From positions 124,001 through 188,000 of the forward strand of contig NW_023501105.1 of NCBI RefSeq assembly GCF_014066305.1: a stretch of DNA of 64,000 bases, read 5' to 3'. The notes below the pieces were generated by a model. It was given only the letters and a program-made list of their open reading frames with translations. It had not been told where the DNA came from and did not search any database. Shown in pieces: positions 45,465 to 56,552 of the stretch. Each line of letters opens with the position of its first letter. The first letter of the stretch is position 1. Both the position numbers and the translations under genes were made by a program. The DNA comes from Letharia columbiana. Lineage: Eukaryota; Ascomycota; Lecanoromycetes; Lecanorales; Parmeliaceae.

Positions 45465-46235
45465 CTAGCCAGGCGAGATAAGCCAATCTCGGCATATTAC
45501 AGCCTGTGAAATATGAGCTACGGTTTTATATCGACGCCAGAACGACTCACAAGCATCTGAAACAGAGATAGGGAGGCACTGTCCATTGGGTCCGTCAACC
45601 AATACGCTGCTTGCATCCATGCCCCCTTTCGCGATGGACATGGATTGACCTGCAGTTCCGATCACATTCTCGTATTTGTTAGTGTCCCCGAAGCCGGTAA
45701 GTATCTGTGGAAGTTGCGTTGGGAAAGATCCCTTGACGACAGTGGTCGGTGGATCAGGAATCAGGCTAAGAGCCCAAGACTTAAGCCTCGCGTCCACATC
45801 TTCCTCTGCCCACTTCGACACAGTCGGAGCCCAGTAATCGGAGGCTTCGCAGGAAACCGAGCTTGCAGTTCCAGCCGATGTGATGGTTGGCGCTGTACTC
45901 GAGGATTTCATGTATTAGCGCCAGAAAAGCTTCAGTTTCTTTATCGTAACGACGAGACAAGGTCAAGAATTCATTTTCTTGAGGTTCAAAGACCATCAGC
46001 GCTAGGATTGCTTGTTTTACATTATGACTCGTGCGGATGGTGGTGCTGTTCGGGTAGAGTGTATTAGGACTCAACGTCGAAATGGCGTTGGCGGATGTGG
46101 AGACGATGGATCCGCCGCATGGCACACCGAGGCCTGAACCGGGTCCACAAGGTTCTACAAACCCTGTGCGGTTGGTATCGTACTCTCCTATAACATATCT
46201 TGCATACAGCTCAGCAGAAGTAGTTTGGTTTTTTT
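45465..46235 (-). CDS. Fragmentary extracellular-type protein, gene model unresolved
   Basis: Two overlapping minus-strand frames read like protein. The upstream one (about 46235-45850) has ELYARYVIGEYDTNRTGFV, a Cys pair in CGPGSGLGVPC, and LSRRYDKETEAFLALIHEIL. The downstream one (45911-45465) has SSTAPTITSAGTASSVSC, DYWAPTVSKWAEEDVDARL and LPQILTGFGDTNKYENV, ending near a GTGAGT donor. They overlap in different frames around 45,900-45,780, so either an intron boundary or a frameshift lies there. The Ser/Thr-rich and Cys content suggests a secreted protein. No family was recognised and no convincing start codon was found. It could be a decayed gene. Confidence 0.35.
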
Positions 46236-48080
46236 CTCGGGACGAAGGTCTGAAGGAACGGCCGAGACAAGATGCAGAAATTCGAGAAGGGCCCGCAAGG
46301 TTTTCAAAGCTTGCGAGTCAAAGCAAAGCATACGGAGGGTGATGTCAAGGCGCACACCTAACTTCTCAAAGGATGGCCTGACAAGGCGACGTGCATGGAA
46401 GCAAGAGAAAGGTTTGGCCGTTCGAGCTCCATTCCCATTCTTGGCCCGTTGGATGACCCTATGGTTCTATCAGAGTTTGATGATGGGTCGATGACGTGTC
46501 GATGGCAGGAGTGGTTGTGGATAGCAGTTGAGTAAGTGGCACAAGATCTGTCGTTGCGAAGATTAGCATAGAGCAAGCATACTCGTGTCAATCACATTTC
46601 GAACGAGTTAGGATGCAAGTGAGGTGCAAGTGGCGGGTGATTCGATGAGTTGGAAATTGGGCTGGGTCTGCCTCAAGACGCACGTGGCATTCTCGGCTTT
46701 CATCAAGGGTCAGAAATGCTACAAAATATGTAAAGCCTTATCAAGTGTGGTGCCATTTCACTTATGTGACTTGGCAAGACCTTCACGATCCTAATATATG
46801 GATTCGGGGAATGACGAGAAACATATTGAATCTGTGGGGAACTGGGGGTTACGATTTGTGGGGAGTACGGCGGACGCCAGAGCTTTGAAACAAGAGCTTG
46901 AGGGCTGCGTCCGGAGAGGAGCAATTAGGAAAAGCAGATATTACAGACAACAACGATAAGTCCTTGTGCTTCCTTGCTTTATCCTAAAATCCCTAAGAGC
47001 AAAAATCCTTAAAGTGGTATGCAAGGATCCGAGTCTTGCCTTGTTGGAGTCCAAGGTTCATACTAGTCAATAATTGACGGGTGCGAACCTCAAGTCGCTG
47101 GGGGGGTGGAGAGAGACGGTTTTAGGCGGTATTGTGTACTCTGCCTATTACTCTGGAGCGTGACGACCATAATTGTAATATTGGTATAACTCGATTGATG
47201 AAGCGCATACCAAGGTTATTTCTGGAGGTTAGGGTCAATGATGCAGTCGACGGCACACTGTCCACAAGGTCCACAACGTACGAGCAGAACATGCAGAGAC
47301 GTTTCGTCATAAAAAAGACAGCGTTAGCACCTAGCGCAGCACGATGAGCTGAACAGGTGGTAAATGGCGACTATCTTTTCATTGTGTAGACTTTAATCCC
47401 GCCACCAACAATTGATTTATGCTGCTTCAAATAGATAATTGACCTGTTGGACCTTGAACATGCAGAGAGTCAAGAGTGAAGAGAAGCGAGACTGGCGAAT
47501 GGTCTTGTCAGTACGGGAAGGGAAAGAGCTTTGGTCAAGCACTGACGGCGAGTGGGAAAGGTCACCGGGCAAGAATCTTGGCATTACTTCTTAAGTAATC
47601 ATAGTTCTTGCCCTTGAAGCCGGCACGCCTGCATTCCTGCATCATCTCAAGGAAAAGGGAGGACGACGCAATCATTCCGCCATCGTTATAACCCCCATAG
47701 AATATACTCGTACCTATCTTACGTTAGGACCTGGCGACTTCAAGGTTATGGACGATGATACCTTCACCGAAAATCTGACTATGCACGGCTCTAGGATTTC
47801 CTTTGTTCGCGTTGCGCTTCTCTTTTCAAGATGGGTGTTTCCTGCCTGATACTCAAAGTCATTGTGAACGAACGAGCTCAACCTCTTTGTGTGCTTCATC
47901 ACCCTCCACGATGCTCCTTTGTGTGACGCTTTTCTTTGTGACGGATTTTCCGTCAACTTTTTATCATCCAAATCGATCTTCAGGAATTGTTCGTTATCTC
48001 TCCGTACAATTGTACAGACCGAGGGCTACCCCGAACCATTCAAAGACTGCTGGCTGTCCATTCGCGAAACAACCATCACC
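46236..48080. other. Gene-poor intergenic region
   Basis: About 1.8 kb with short frames only; no domain, RNA gene or repeat recognised. Confidence 0.45.
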
Positions 48081-48791
48081 ATGTCCTCCCCATATGCCCA
48101 GGGTCTCGACCTTTTGGCTCGGGTACAGGAACAAGTCAAAGACATCAAGCACGATGCCATCGAGCGTCGTGTCACTGTGCAGAGATGGTACACTCTCGGA
48201 CAGACTTGGAATCTTCTCCGGATGACTTTGATAGCGACCGGCGAAGCAGCAGACGATGCGGTAGCCGCGAGCCACCAGCAACGCGCACGCTACCGAACTT
48301 ACGCACATAGGTACATCCGTGGGGGCGAGTTTCGCATCAGACATGCTAATGCCTGCCTCGGCCATTTCAGGTACGTTACCGTACTCTCGAACCATGCCCG
48401 GGCTGTGAGGCAGCACCATGAATCGGAGCTTCTCTCTTTGGGCAATCTCCAAGAGCACTACAAAACGGCTCTGGGCCCTGAAGCTCATGTGGTCCACACC
48501 AACCAGACATTCCTTAATACCCTCGACCGCAACATCGAGGCGATCAAGCGGCGTCAAGGACTGGAGATGGTTTACATACGCTGGGTTCAGTTGAGAGCGA
48601 GCGCTGACCTCACGCAGCAAGCCGAAAACTTCCATTCCGTGTGCAGTAGACTCAATGTCCGGAAGAGGCGAGCTGACGAAGCTTGTAGGCGGGCGAATCA
48701 TCTCCAAAGGCAGGTGTTTCAACGCGTCAAGCAGTATGAACACCTCGAAATGGAAGTTCGGAACGTACGGGAGGCGATACAGGCTCTGTGA
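48081..48791 (+). CDS. Small helical, probably coiled-coil protein of unknown function
   Basis: Single frame of 236 residues from the ATG at 48081 in good context (CATCACCATGTCC), after a pyrimidine-rich leader. Mostly charged and helical: LLARVQEQVKDIKHDAIERR, RQHHESELLSLGNLQEHYK, FLNTLDRNIEAIKRRQGLEM and VKQYEHLEMEVRNVREAIQ. No signal peptide or membrane span. The segment ASADLTQQAENFHSVCSRLN near the C-terminus is repeated just beyond the stop codon. I do not recognise a family. Confidence 0.5.
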   Translation: MSSPYAQGLDLLARVQEQVKDIKHDAIERRVTVQRWYTLGQTWNLLRMTLIATGEAADDAVAASHQQRARYRTYAHRYIRGGEFRIRHANACLGHFRYVTVLSNHARAVRQHHESELLSLGNLQEHYKTALGPEAHVVHTNQTFLNTLDRNIEAIKRRQGLEMVYIRWVQLRASADLTQQAENFHSVCSRLNVRKRRADEACRRANHLQRQVFQRVKQYEHLEMEVRNVREAIQAL

Positions 48792-48803
48792 AACATTTCG
48801 TTC

Positions 48804-48876
48804 GAGCTAGTGCTGACCTCACGCAGCAAGCCGAGAACTTTCATTACGTGTGCAGTAGACTCAATGTGCAGAAGAG
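48804..48876 (+). repeat. 73-bp partial tandem duplicate of the preceding gene's 3' part
   Basis: Positions 48595-48667 and 48804-48876 are the same length and agree at about 66 of 73 bases, keeping the peptide SADLTQQAENFH.VCSRLNV.KR in both. The second copy begins 13 bp after the stop of the coiled-coil gene and opens a frame that runs to 49051. It is a partial duplicate, or an exon of a longer ancestral gene. Confidence 0.8.
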
Positions 48877-49279
48877 AACTTCTGTCGGTATTTCAGTTGG
48901 GTTTTCGGCGTTGGTGGGCGTTGGTGGGCGTTTGGTTGCTTCAATCGAACAAGACGTGATCAAGGCCTGTTTTACTCTCGTAGAAGATGTAAACGGTACG
49001 GTATGGGCCACAGAAAGAACCGATCGTAATGTAACTCATTTGCAGATTTAAAGTTTACAATAATACACAAGCTGTTCGTCTAAGCAGTGAAACACGCGAT
49101 TGACTGAGAAGGTGGATCAAGCCTACTGTTCACTCAATCGGTCAGCTCGAAGCACCAAGAAGGCAATAAAGTCGTGGGTCACATATGTTGTAATCTGCTA
49201 GTCAAGTAGGTCATCCGTCTGCATATCATCATGTTCATTAATGTAGGAGCACATCTCTTCCGGAGTTCCAGGTAGAATT

Positions 49280-50396
49280 CTATCCTCGCTGAGCCTCATA
49301 AATCAACAACACCACATAGTACGTCAAGCAATCATCTTCGGAAACCTCCGGCTCGCCATCCCAGACTCTAAAGTCTACACCGTCCTTTACGAGCCTCTCC
49401 CTAGCTTCCTTGGGGTCGCTAGGTACATGTACTCCCGTTACTGTCGGCTTCGTCAGTACTCTAGCAGATGTTTTCGCGCGTGGTCGGTATAGCGGATGGG
49501 ATACACTTACGAAGCTTCACCCCATGCCAGCCAGTCATCTTGGTTCTTGCTGGGTTCAAGACCAAAACATTACCATCCCCAAGTGGAAAGCGCCAGTCCG
49601 CTGCCCGAATGGCAATCTCGTCGAGCTCCTTTCGTTTGCCCTCGACAGTCTCAAGCTCCAGCTCGAATGTCTTCAGCCCCTTGAAGACCGAGAACTGGTG
49701 TCCCCATGAATTGACATGAAACCCATCAGCGGCGGTACTATGCCTTGTAGCTGACGCAGTTCCCTTGGTTCCCTTGTGTTTTGCATCGAGTAGGAGTGGT
49801 GCAGATCTCTCCCACCACCACCAGTCACTGTGTCTGATAGTAATTCTTAGATGGCGAAGGTTCTTGTATCGGAAAGCGACATTTCGTGCCTTGGAGGGCC
49901 AAGAAGAGTCTTCGAGCCAGAACTGTTGGGTGAACAAGTGCAGCGAGGTCAACCATGGACAACTGTAGTTACCTCGAGCAAAGTTCCTAGCTATCTTCGC
50001 GGGAGGGCCCCGATAGTGCCATTCGACACACTCGTAATTTTGGAATGGGACGAGGCACGCTTCTTGGTAGATGCGTCGACATGTGCGCAGGAGGGCTGTG
50101 TCGAGTATCTGATCGGCATAGCGAAATCCAGGCCTGTAATAGTAGCTGTCTTTTTCAAAGGGCTCTTGCTTGCCGGAGTAGGCAGTCAGGGCAAGGTCGA
50201 AGATGTGATCGCGGATTTCTCCCGGAATCCGAGCGAAAAGAGGGGACTTTCCTTGTGGATTGGCATCACTTGTGTCTATTGGCGCCACGGTGAGATTGGC
50301 AAAGCTTGTGTCAATCGACGCCGTCCTGGGATTGGCATTGGATGTATCGATTGGTGGCATGGTGGGGTTGACATTGCTCGTGTCAACTGGTGGCAT
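49280..50396 (-). CDS. 2EXR / F-box-like fungal protein
   Basis: Two exons (50396-49511, 49440-49280) give 348 residues in frame. After short N-terminal repeats (PPIDTSNANP variants, ~1-47) comes the hallmark SPLFARIPGEIRDHIFDLAL of the fungal 2EXR/F-box-like family, then LLRTCRRIYQEACLVPFQN, a conserved helical stretch and LRHLRITIRHSDWWWW. The second exon encodes GVHVPSDPKEARERL and DDCLTYYVVLLIYEA. These proteins are abundant in Pezizomycotina and have no settled function; substrate recruitment for ubiquitin ligases is a guess. ATG 50396 is the first in frame; an upstream exon cannot be excluded. Confidence 0.7.
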
Positions 50397-50689
50397 GGTG
50401 GTCACCTGAATGTTTCAAGCGTATACGGAAGTAGAGCAGTTTTGATTCAGTGGAATTCAGAAATGGAATGTGAAATTTGTTAATGGTGGGAGAGCGATTC
50501 GAGGATTGAGGAGTAGGTCGAAGGATTCCACTCGCAGTAGCCTCAGCTTGCCCCCGGCCTTGGTGGGTCTTGAAACCCTGCCAACTTATTTTTTGGTGTA
50601 TTGCCGTATGTATTTCACACCCTGGTCTATGATCCTTAACAAAATGGTTAGTTATGGCCTTTTTGGAATTCTTAAAAGTGAATAAATGT

Positions 50690-51730
50690 TAAATAGGCCC
50701 TCGTTAATTAGAAGCTATGTGTGTTAGAGTAAGCTTATTTTATTTTATTAAAAACTTGTTAACTTTATAGTAGGGTTTATACTTAAACGCTTTCTTAAGC
50801 GCGTATTATATGGATTTTCTTAGTTATATTTGGGGTAACCGCTTGTCTTCCGCTAGGCGTTTGGTGGTTGTTTTTTTCTTACGTGTTCTTTTTTTTGCTG
50901 TAAATAAGTAGTGTTTATATGAGTAATTATATAGGATCGAACTTGCGAGAGTGGGGAAGGAGATAATTTTTTTTTAATATAAGTTGATATTAATAGCGGC
51001 GTATCGATAAATAAGATATCTTTACGCTTGAGTCTCTTATAGATATATGAATTAGAAAAGACGTCTTTAAATGTAAGGTCTTTCGTCGTTATAGAGGTTA
51101 TTTTTCTCTTTTTATTCGAGAATTAAATATAACTTTTTTTCTTTCTTAGAACTGGTTCGCTAAATATCTTAAAACTTCGTATTTTTAAGAAAGGATATTT
51201 TTAAGTTATAAAGAGGTTAGTATATATAATTCGAAAATACCTCGCTATCGTTATTAGAGAAAATCGCGTATCTAAGCGCCTCTTATAGTCTTCTTATATT
51301 TTAAGTTTATTTTAAACGCGTTAAGCGCGTTAAAATTATTTAAAATATATATTTTATACTCCCTTTAACTTCTAAGTAATATACTTTTAAGTTAATAGAT
51401 TATATATAGGGATAGCTTTATCTCGATTTCTATTAGATACTAATACGATTAAACTTGTAATTTAATTATTACACCCGACTCGTTATATAATCTTTTAATA
51501 ATATTAAATACGATACGCTATCGTCTAGAATTTAATTATTAAAAAATAATCGGCTGAAGATAAATACTATAATCGTTAGCGGAGAATATAGATTCGATAA
51601 GCTTATGCGATAATAACGAGCTATCCGATTATAATAAAAAGTTTATATACTTATTTAGGACCTCGAAAGGTCTATTACCTCTTAATTGATATTAAAAGAC
51701 TATGTGGTGATAGCTGAAAATTGAGGAAGT
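50690..51730. repeat. AT-rich block with RIP-like signature (degenerate repeat relic)
   Basis: About 1 kb, visibly far more AT-rich than its flanks, dense in TpA, with no long open frame. CpG sites are still common (tcga, gcgc, acga) while CpA and TpG are scarce. That is the expected outcome of repeat-induced point mutation acting on CpA. It is most likely a mutated transposon copy; no element-specific sequence survives that I can name. Confidence 0.7.
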
Positions 51731-52263
51731 CGCACTTTCCGTAACGGGGTATTATTGCGGTAGGCTATAAAATTAACGGTATATGCGATTCGGGGTTTTC
51801 TACTCAGACTCTAAGGGAGGGGTATGCCGTAATAAGCCTGCGATATGATTGGCCCCCGAAGCAGGCACATGTAGGGCTGGCCATAGTACCGTCATTCTGA
51901 CGCTGCCTGGAATACGGTTTCTTATGACGTCACCTCAAAATGACCAAACATCGTGGGTTCTATGGAAGTGTGAAAGAAGTTGCTGAAGAGCAATGACCAT
52001 TACATGTGCCTGAAGTTGATGCCTTAGTTGTAGATACAAGCATCTTATCTTTTAGTGAAATCGAGCTGGGAACCGTAACCGCGCTAGTTTGTAATTTATT
52101 CCAGATCAGCGCCAAGGTATCATACTATTGACTTCCATCCACCAAACGAAGCATAAAGTAATGTAGCACTGTCTTTGCACCTTTGCCAACATGCTTCTAC
52201 AACAGAGAGCTACCTTATGCAAAATCGAAAGGGAGGCTATAATCCCTAGTGGTCAAGTACATC
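51731..52263. other. Transition from AT-rich block to P450 relic
   Basis: Base composition returns to normal by about 51,850. No gene recognised. Confidence 0.4.
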
Positions 52264-53946
52264 TCAGTCCATACATCCATCCCTCCGTGTAATTCGCACC
52301 CACATGTCCTTTTGCGCAAAGGTCCCCGCATTCACCGAGTTCCATAGATTCGAGGGGTCGATGAGGGAAATGTCATACCTACTTAGCAGCTACAGGCATC
52401 GCACAGAATCTATTAGCCATCGCGATCATCACAGCTTTTCCCTCACACAGAATGGAAGCCAACATACCTCTACGAAATTCTTGTTTAACTCTAGAAACGC
52501 AACAGCCTTCCCCAGATATCTGAAGCGCCCGTACCCGAAGATCAGCTCATTGCTCCGTTCCATTTCCTGCAATTGAGGCTCTGGGACTTCGAGCCAGCGT
52601 TCGGGAAGGAAGACATTCGCGTCTGGACCGAAGACAATAGTGCTGCGATGGATGGCCCAAGGAGAGTGTCTACAGGTTACGGTCAGCCAGGCAATCCTGT
52701 TGAGAACTCACACTGGGGACTTTACCCGATCTCAATGCCACCAGGGAGAAATACGCCATTGAACGTATCACCTTCAGGCGGGACCACCTTGGGAAACAGC
52801 CCGGTGACTGGCGGCCACAGTCCCAGGCCTTCTTTCATGCAAGCCTGCAGATACAGCAACGGTCTCCTTCGGAATCTTGAGTCGGACTCGAAATGCTGCC
52901 ATTATCCACAGCCTCGTCAATTTCCGCCTTCAAGCGCCAAAGCACCCTGGGCGTTGTAATCAAGAAGAGGAAAGTAGCTCTGATAGCCGTAGCTGTGGTA
53001 TCGGGCCCTGCAAGTCTTTCCCGCCCATATCAGCCCGAATGTGAGCAGATACCCTAGCAGCGATGGAAACATACATTTCCAACGCGGCCTCAGACTCCGC
53101 CTCTTCCCGGCTCAATCCATGCCTCAAAAACGACCCCAGCATATCCTACTTCACCTTCCTATTATCTCTAAATCTCTTTGCAACCTTCTCTTTCGCGATC
53201 GCAATGAGTTTCCCAACCCCAATCTTATCCGTAGCCGACGGCGCCATCAATTTCATCAATGAACTTGTCTCGAGAAAAGAATAGACTTCCGGTAGCTCAC
53301 TCATCGACAACAGCACATGCATTGCCTTATCAACCGTCTTAATGTACTCAAATAAATCTTCGTCAACGATCAAATCCCCAAAAGCTTGATCGAAAGCCCA
53401 ACCAGAGATCACATCCAAAGTAAAGAATTGTGCTTTCTGCGCCAAGTCCATTCACCTACCCGGCTCCTATCAGTGCAGACATACTTGCGCTCGATTAAGC
53501 TGATCAGATCATGTTTACGCTCGTCGATCTCACTTTCCAACCGCAGATTCTCCTTTCCCGCATAATCAGCCACCATCTTCTTCCTCAACTCATCATGCCT
53601 TCCCTCTTGTCGCTCGCTAAGCACATTATCTATCGCTGGCGTGAGGCGCGTCGTCGAATTCCATGGGCCTCGACGATAAGGTGATCGGGGAGCACTCATG
53701 CGACGGAAAAGTTCCGGTCGGAAGTTACGAGGCGGTTGGGCCCAATGCGAGCGAGGGGCCCATATTTGAGGTTGAAGAGGTTGAGGTGCCCCAGAGACTC
53801 TTCAGGAGCCATAGACGGGAAATGGCTGCAAGGGGGTTCCCAGGGATGTGAGACAAGCGGCGGTAGGATCGGATGGCATGGGCGACCGTCAAAAGTGCCA
53901 GTATCAAAACCCCGACTGTGAGCACGTTCAATGAAGATGTTGCCAT
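52264..53946 (-). pseudogene. Cytochrome P450 pseudogene
   Basis: The whole length of a microsomal fungal P450 can be followed. ATG 53946 opens a membrane anchor (VLTVGVLILALLTVAH), then HIPGNPLAAISRLWLL, YGPLARIGPNRLVTSD and RMSAPRSPYRRGPWNS. ENLRLESEIDERKHDLI, FFTLDVISGWAFDQAFGD, LGSFLRHGLSREEAESEA, the I-helix GPDTTATAIRATF, FGPDANVFLPERW and a normal C-terminus (KDMWVRITRR) complete it. Lesions: a one-base loss near 53,715, a frame break near 53,455, an in-frame TAG at 53146-53148 and a break near 52,870. The ExxR motif is EGLG (Arg to Gly), and the heme loop reads FGYGRFRYLGKAVAFLEL, with Tyr instead of the Cys ligand. The closest named relatives I can suggest are pisatin-demethylase-like P450s, with low certainty. 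Confidence 0.88.
53012..53054. repeat. 43-bp direct repeat, copy 1 (inside the P450 relic)
   Basis: Identical over 43 bp to 54419-54461, same orientation. Here it overlaps the intron-like segment just before the I-helix motif of the P450 and includes a CTGAT branch-like element. Confidence 0.9.
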
Positions 53947-55631
53947 GATTACGAGAAGGTAATCGAAATTTCTCAGATTGCTAGAGGAAATGACACATGT
54001 AAAGGCAGGCAAGCGACCAATCAACAGCTTCGGAATAGAGGGCGTAATCGTTGTATATCAGTCCACGTGCTGTTATAGGTATTGGCTATTGCTTGAAGAA
54101 GATGACAGCATCGAAAGGAGAGAGGAAAGCTCGGGGAGGACGAAACAAGAGTACAGGTAAGCCGGGTTCAAGTCGAGACCGGACAAGCAGTAGGTACAAG
54201 TGATGGTGATCCATCAGCGACACTTATCACCTGCGGGGTTCATGCTACTTACCGGTCTATCTGCAGCATGCAAGCCATTATCAATCGGATCGAGTTCTGG
54301 CTCTGGCTATAGCCTGGAACTGCTTCCATAACAATCTACATCCTCTTCTACCCACCACCAACGTACCATAGCCTCTCCCTCTCCTACACCCCCTTTGATA
54401 CATAACCTTATAGGTCCAAAGTCTTTCCCGCCCATATCAGCCCGAATGTGAGCAGATACCCAAGGCTCCCAATGGTCCGACCCAGTGGTACAAAGGCCTG
54501 AAATGGTCCAAATCGAAGCTATTTACATGTCTCGTGGTCCGTCCAACGTTTGGACTGCTCCGGTCTAGTGGTTCATGGCCCGAACGATTGGTCCAGCAAG
54601 ATTCAGAAGCTAGCAACGAAACGGCGGATATATCACGTGAGAGATTTTAGTGGATGTACTGACTAAGAGATCCAATCTAGTCTTCGATCAACCTCATTGG
54701 TATTTAGAACACCCTTTGTCCATATAGCTGATGGCCCTTTTCGCTTCAATCACCAGCATCAATGGGTTAGCACATTGGGTCTGCATCCCTTGAACCGCTC
54801 TACAACCGTTCATATGCTCCTCGAAATATATAGTCTGGATTAGTGGCCCGTTGCACTGGTCCGGATCAATGGTTCAGGAAACGGTAGCGAACCGTGGGAG
54901 TTTTGATGTAAATTGGTATTGCGTCGAGGGTAGAATAATTTGTGAGTCGTGTTGCAACATAGTGGAAAGAGAAGGCGGGGCTTCAAGGCCTTTGAGAGGA
55001 TACCCTTTCAGTCAAAGCTGGGTTTTATGTTTTGCCAATTTCTATGCCTTACTTCCCTCATCCTCTTTCCACTCCCAGGGAATCCACTTCTCTGGTCTCA
55101 TTTGCTTACACACCATCACTGTTTCAAGACGCGATATGATAAGACTTCGAATAGACCTTCAAGACATCTCTTTCATCGCATCTGCAACCTAGCAGAACAA
55201 GGCCAGATTCCATGACAACGTACTTCATGACTCCAATGACCGCGCTCAGGAAATGGGGTCTATGTTGCCGCAAACTCAAGTTTCAGCCAGTATGCAAAGT
55301 CAGCTCACACCTGATTGGTACCCGCAAATTTACGTGAACGAAGGAGATTGACCGATTGTACAGACGATGCTTCCAATGGCGTTTATGCCGGCCACTGCAC
55401 CTTCTGCAGCAGCATGCATGAGGCGGAACCGTGCCAAGCTTACCTGGATCCAATCGCGACTTTTACTTTACTGGTTGAAATTAAGAGAGGCCTCAGTCAA
55501 TCTGTATAGAGCAGCCCTCCACTAGCTGCAGTGCTGTTGGATGCCACTCTAGCAGCGTCGAGCGTGTCGTTGAGCGCACCCAAGCATCTCCCGCGGCACC
55601 CATCATCGTCTTGCAGGTGTCAGTAAAAAAA
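53947..55631. other. Gene-poor region containing the second 43-bp repeat copy
   Basis: About 1.7 kb upstream of the P450 relic. No coding region or RNA recognised; the one supportable feature is the repeat copy at 54419-54461. Confidence 0.45.
54419..54461. repeat. 43-bp direct repeat, copy 2
   Basis: Exact copy of 53012-53054, about 0.5 kb upstream of the P450 start; flanks are unrelated. Confidence 0.9.
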
Positions 55632-56552
55632 TCATCGAAAGAAAAGTAAGACTGCTGACGCAAACGTACCAGCACCTCCTGAATCCAATGGAGCAGGAAA
55701 CTCCGTACATCCCGCTTGTACAGCTATCGCCGCACATCATCATCGGCTCTTCACTCATCATCGTCCACACAATCCCGCACCGCAAACGACAAAACCATCA
55801 AATCACCACTCACCAGCAGCATAACTCGCAAAATTCTGCGCATTTCCCAAACTCCCCGTCGCGTTCAACCCGACCACATCTCCCAAATTGTACACCTCGT
55901 CGCGATCGTCGAACCGGTTGTAAACATGCACCAACTCATGCACAAGCACCGCGTACTGCGTCGTCCTCAGATTCCACGGCTCGGTCAAAAGCCTCCCGTC
56001 CACGACCCACGGACAGGCCGCTTTCCGCGCGACGCGGGGTAGGGTCCAGAAGATGGGACAGACGGAGACGATTTTGGCGGGCTGCATCGTGTTCATGGGA
56101 GGGCGTGTAGGGGTGTTGCAGTCGTCCCGCAGATGGTGTAAGAAAGGTTCATCAGCGTCCGCACAGACCAAGGTCGGAGGCGACCAACGCGTGACGTTTA
56201 GCGCACCGACGGTGAGGACGTCAGGGCCGTTGACGATGTCCGTGAAGATTTGGCGGACGGCGTCGAGGTTCTTGGTTGTTTTGAAGAACGCGCGGTAGGC
56301 TGGTGATGCCGTCCCGCGGTCTAGATCCCTCAGGACGGCCTGCAGGCTTGATTGCATGTAAGGGATCAGGTTCTGCAGGTATGCGGCGTGGGAGTCGGTG
56401 GTGTTGGCGTTGCAGTAGACGATTAGGTAGGTGCCGCTTTCCGCATAGTCTCCTATTTCGTTCCCTGATGTTTGGCAGCGGGCAATGGCGACGCATAGCG
56501 TGAGCCGGAAAATGGTTGTTATTGCGTTGGGGACAACCTGGCGTATGTGCAT
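55632..56552 (-). CDS. Secreted HExxH metallopeptidase-like protein
   Basis: Two exons (56552-55814, 55723-55632) give 276 residues with exact phase. The N-terminus MHIRQVVPNAITTIFRLTLCVAIA is a signal peptide. The body has SGTYLIVYCNANTTDSHAAY, VGALNVTRWSPPTLVCADAD and a Cys in VSVCPIFWTLP. The zinc-binding motif is HELVH in QYAVLVHELVHVYNRF, followed by YNLGDVVGLNATGSLGNAQN and ASYAA. After splicing, AVQAGCTEFPAPLD closes the domain. The layout matches fungal secreted peptidase-like proteins related to deuterolysin or the HRXXH group. The third zinc ligand is not certain. It may act in external protein digestion or host interaction; this is inference. Confidence 0.75.
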
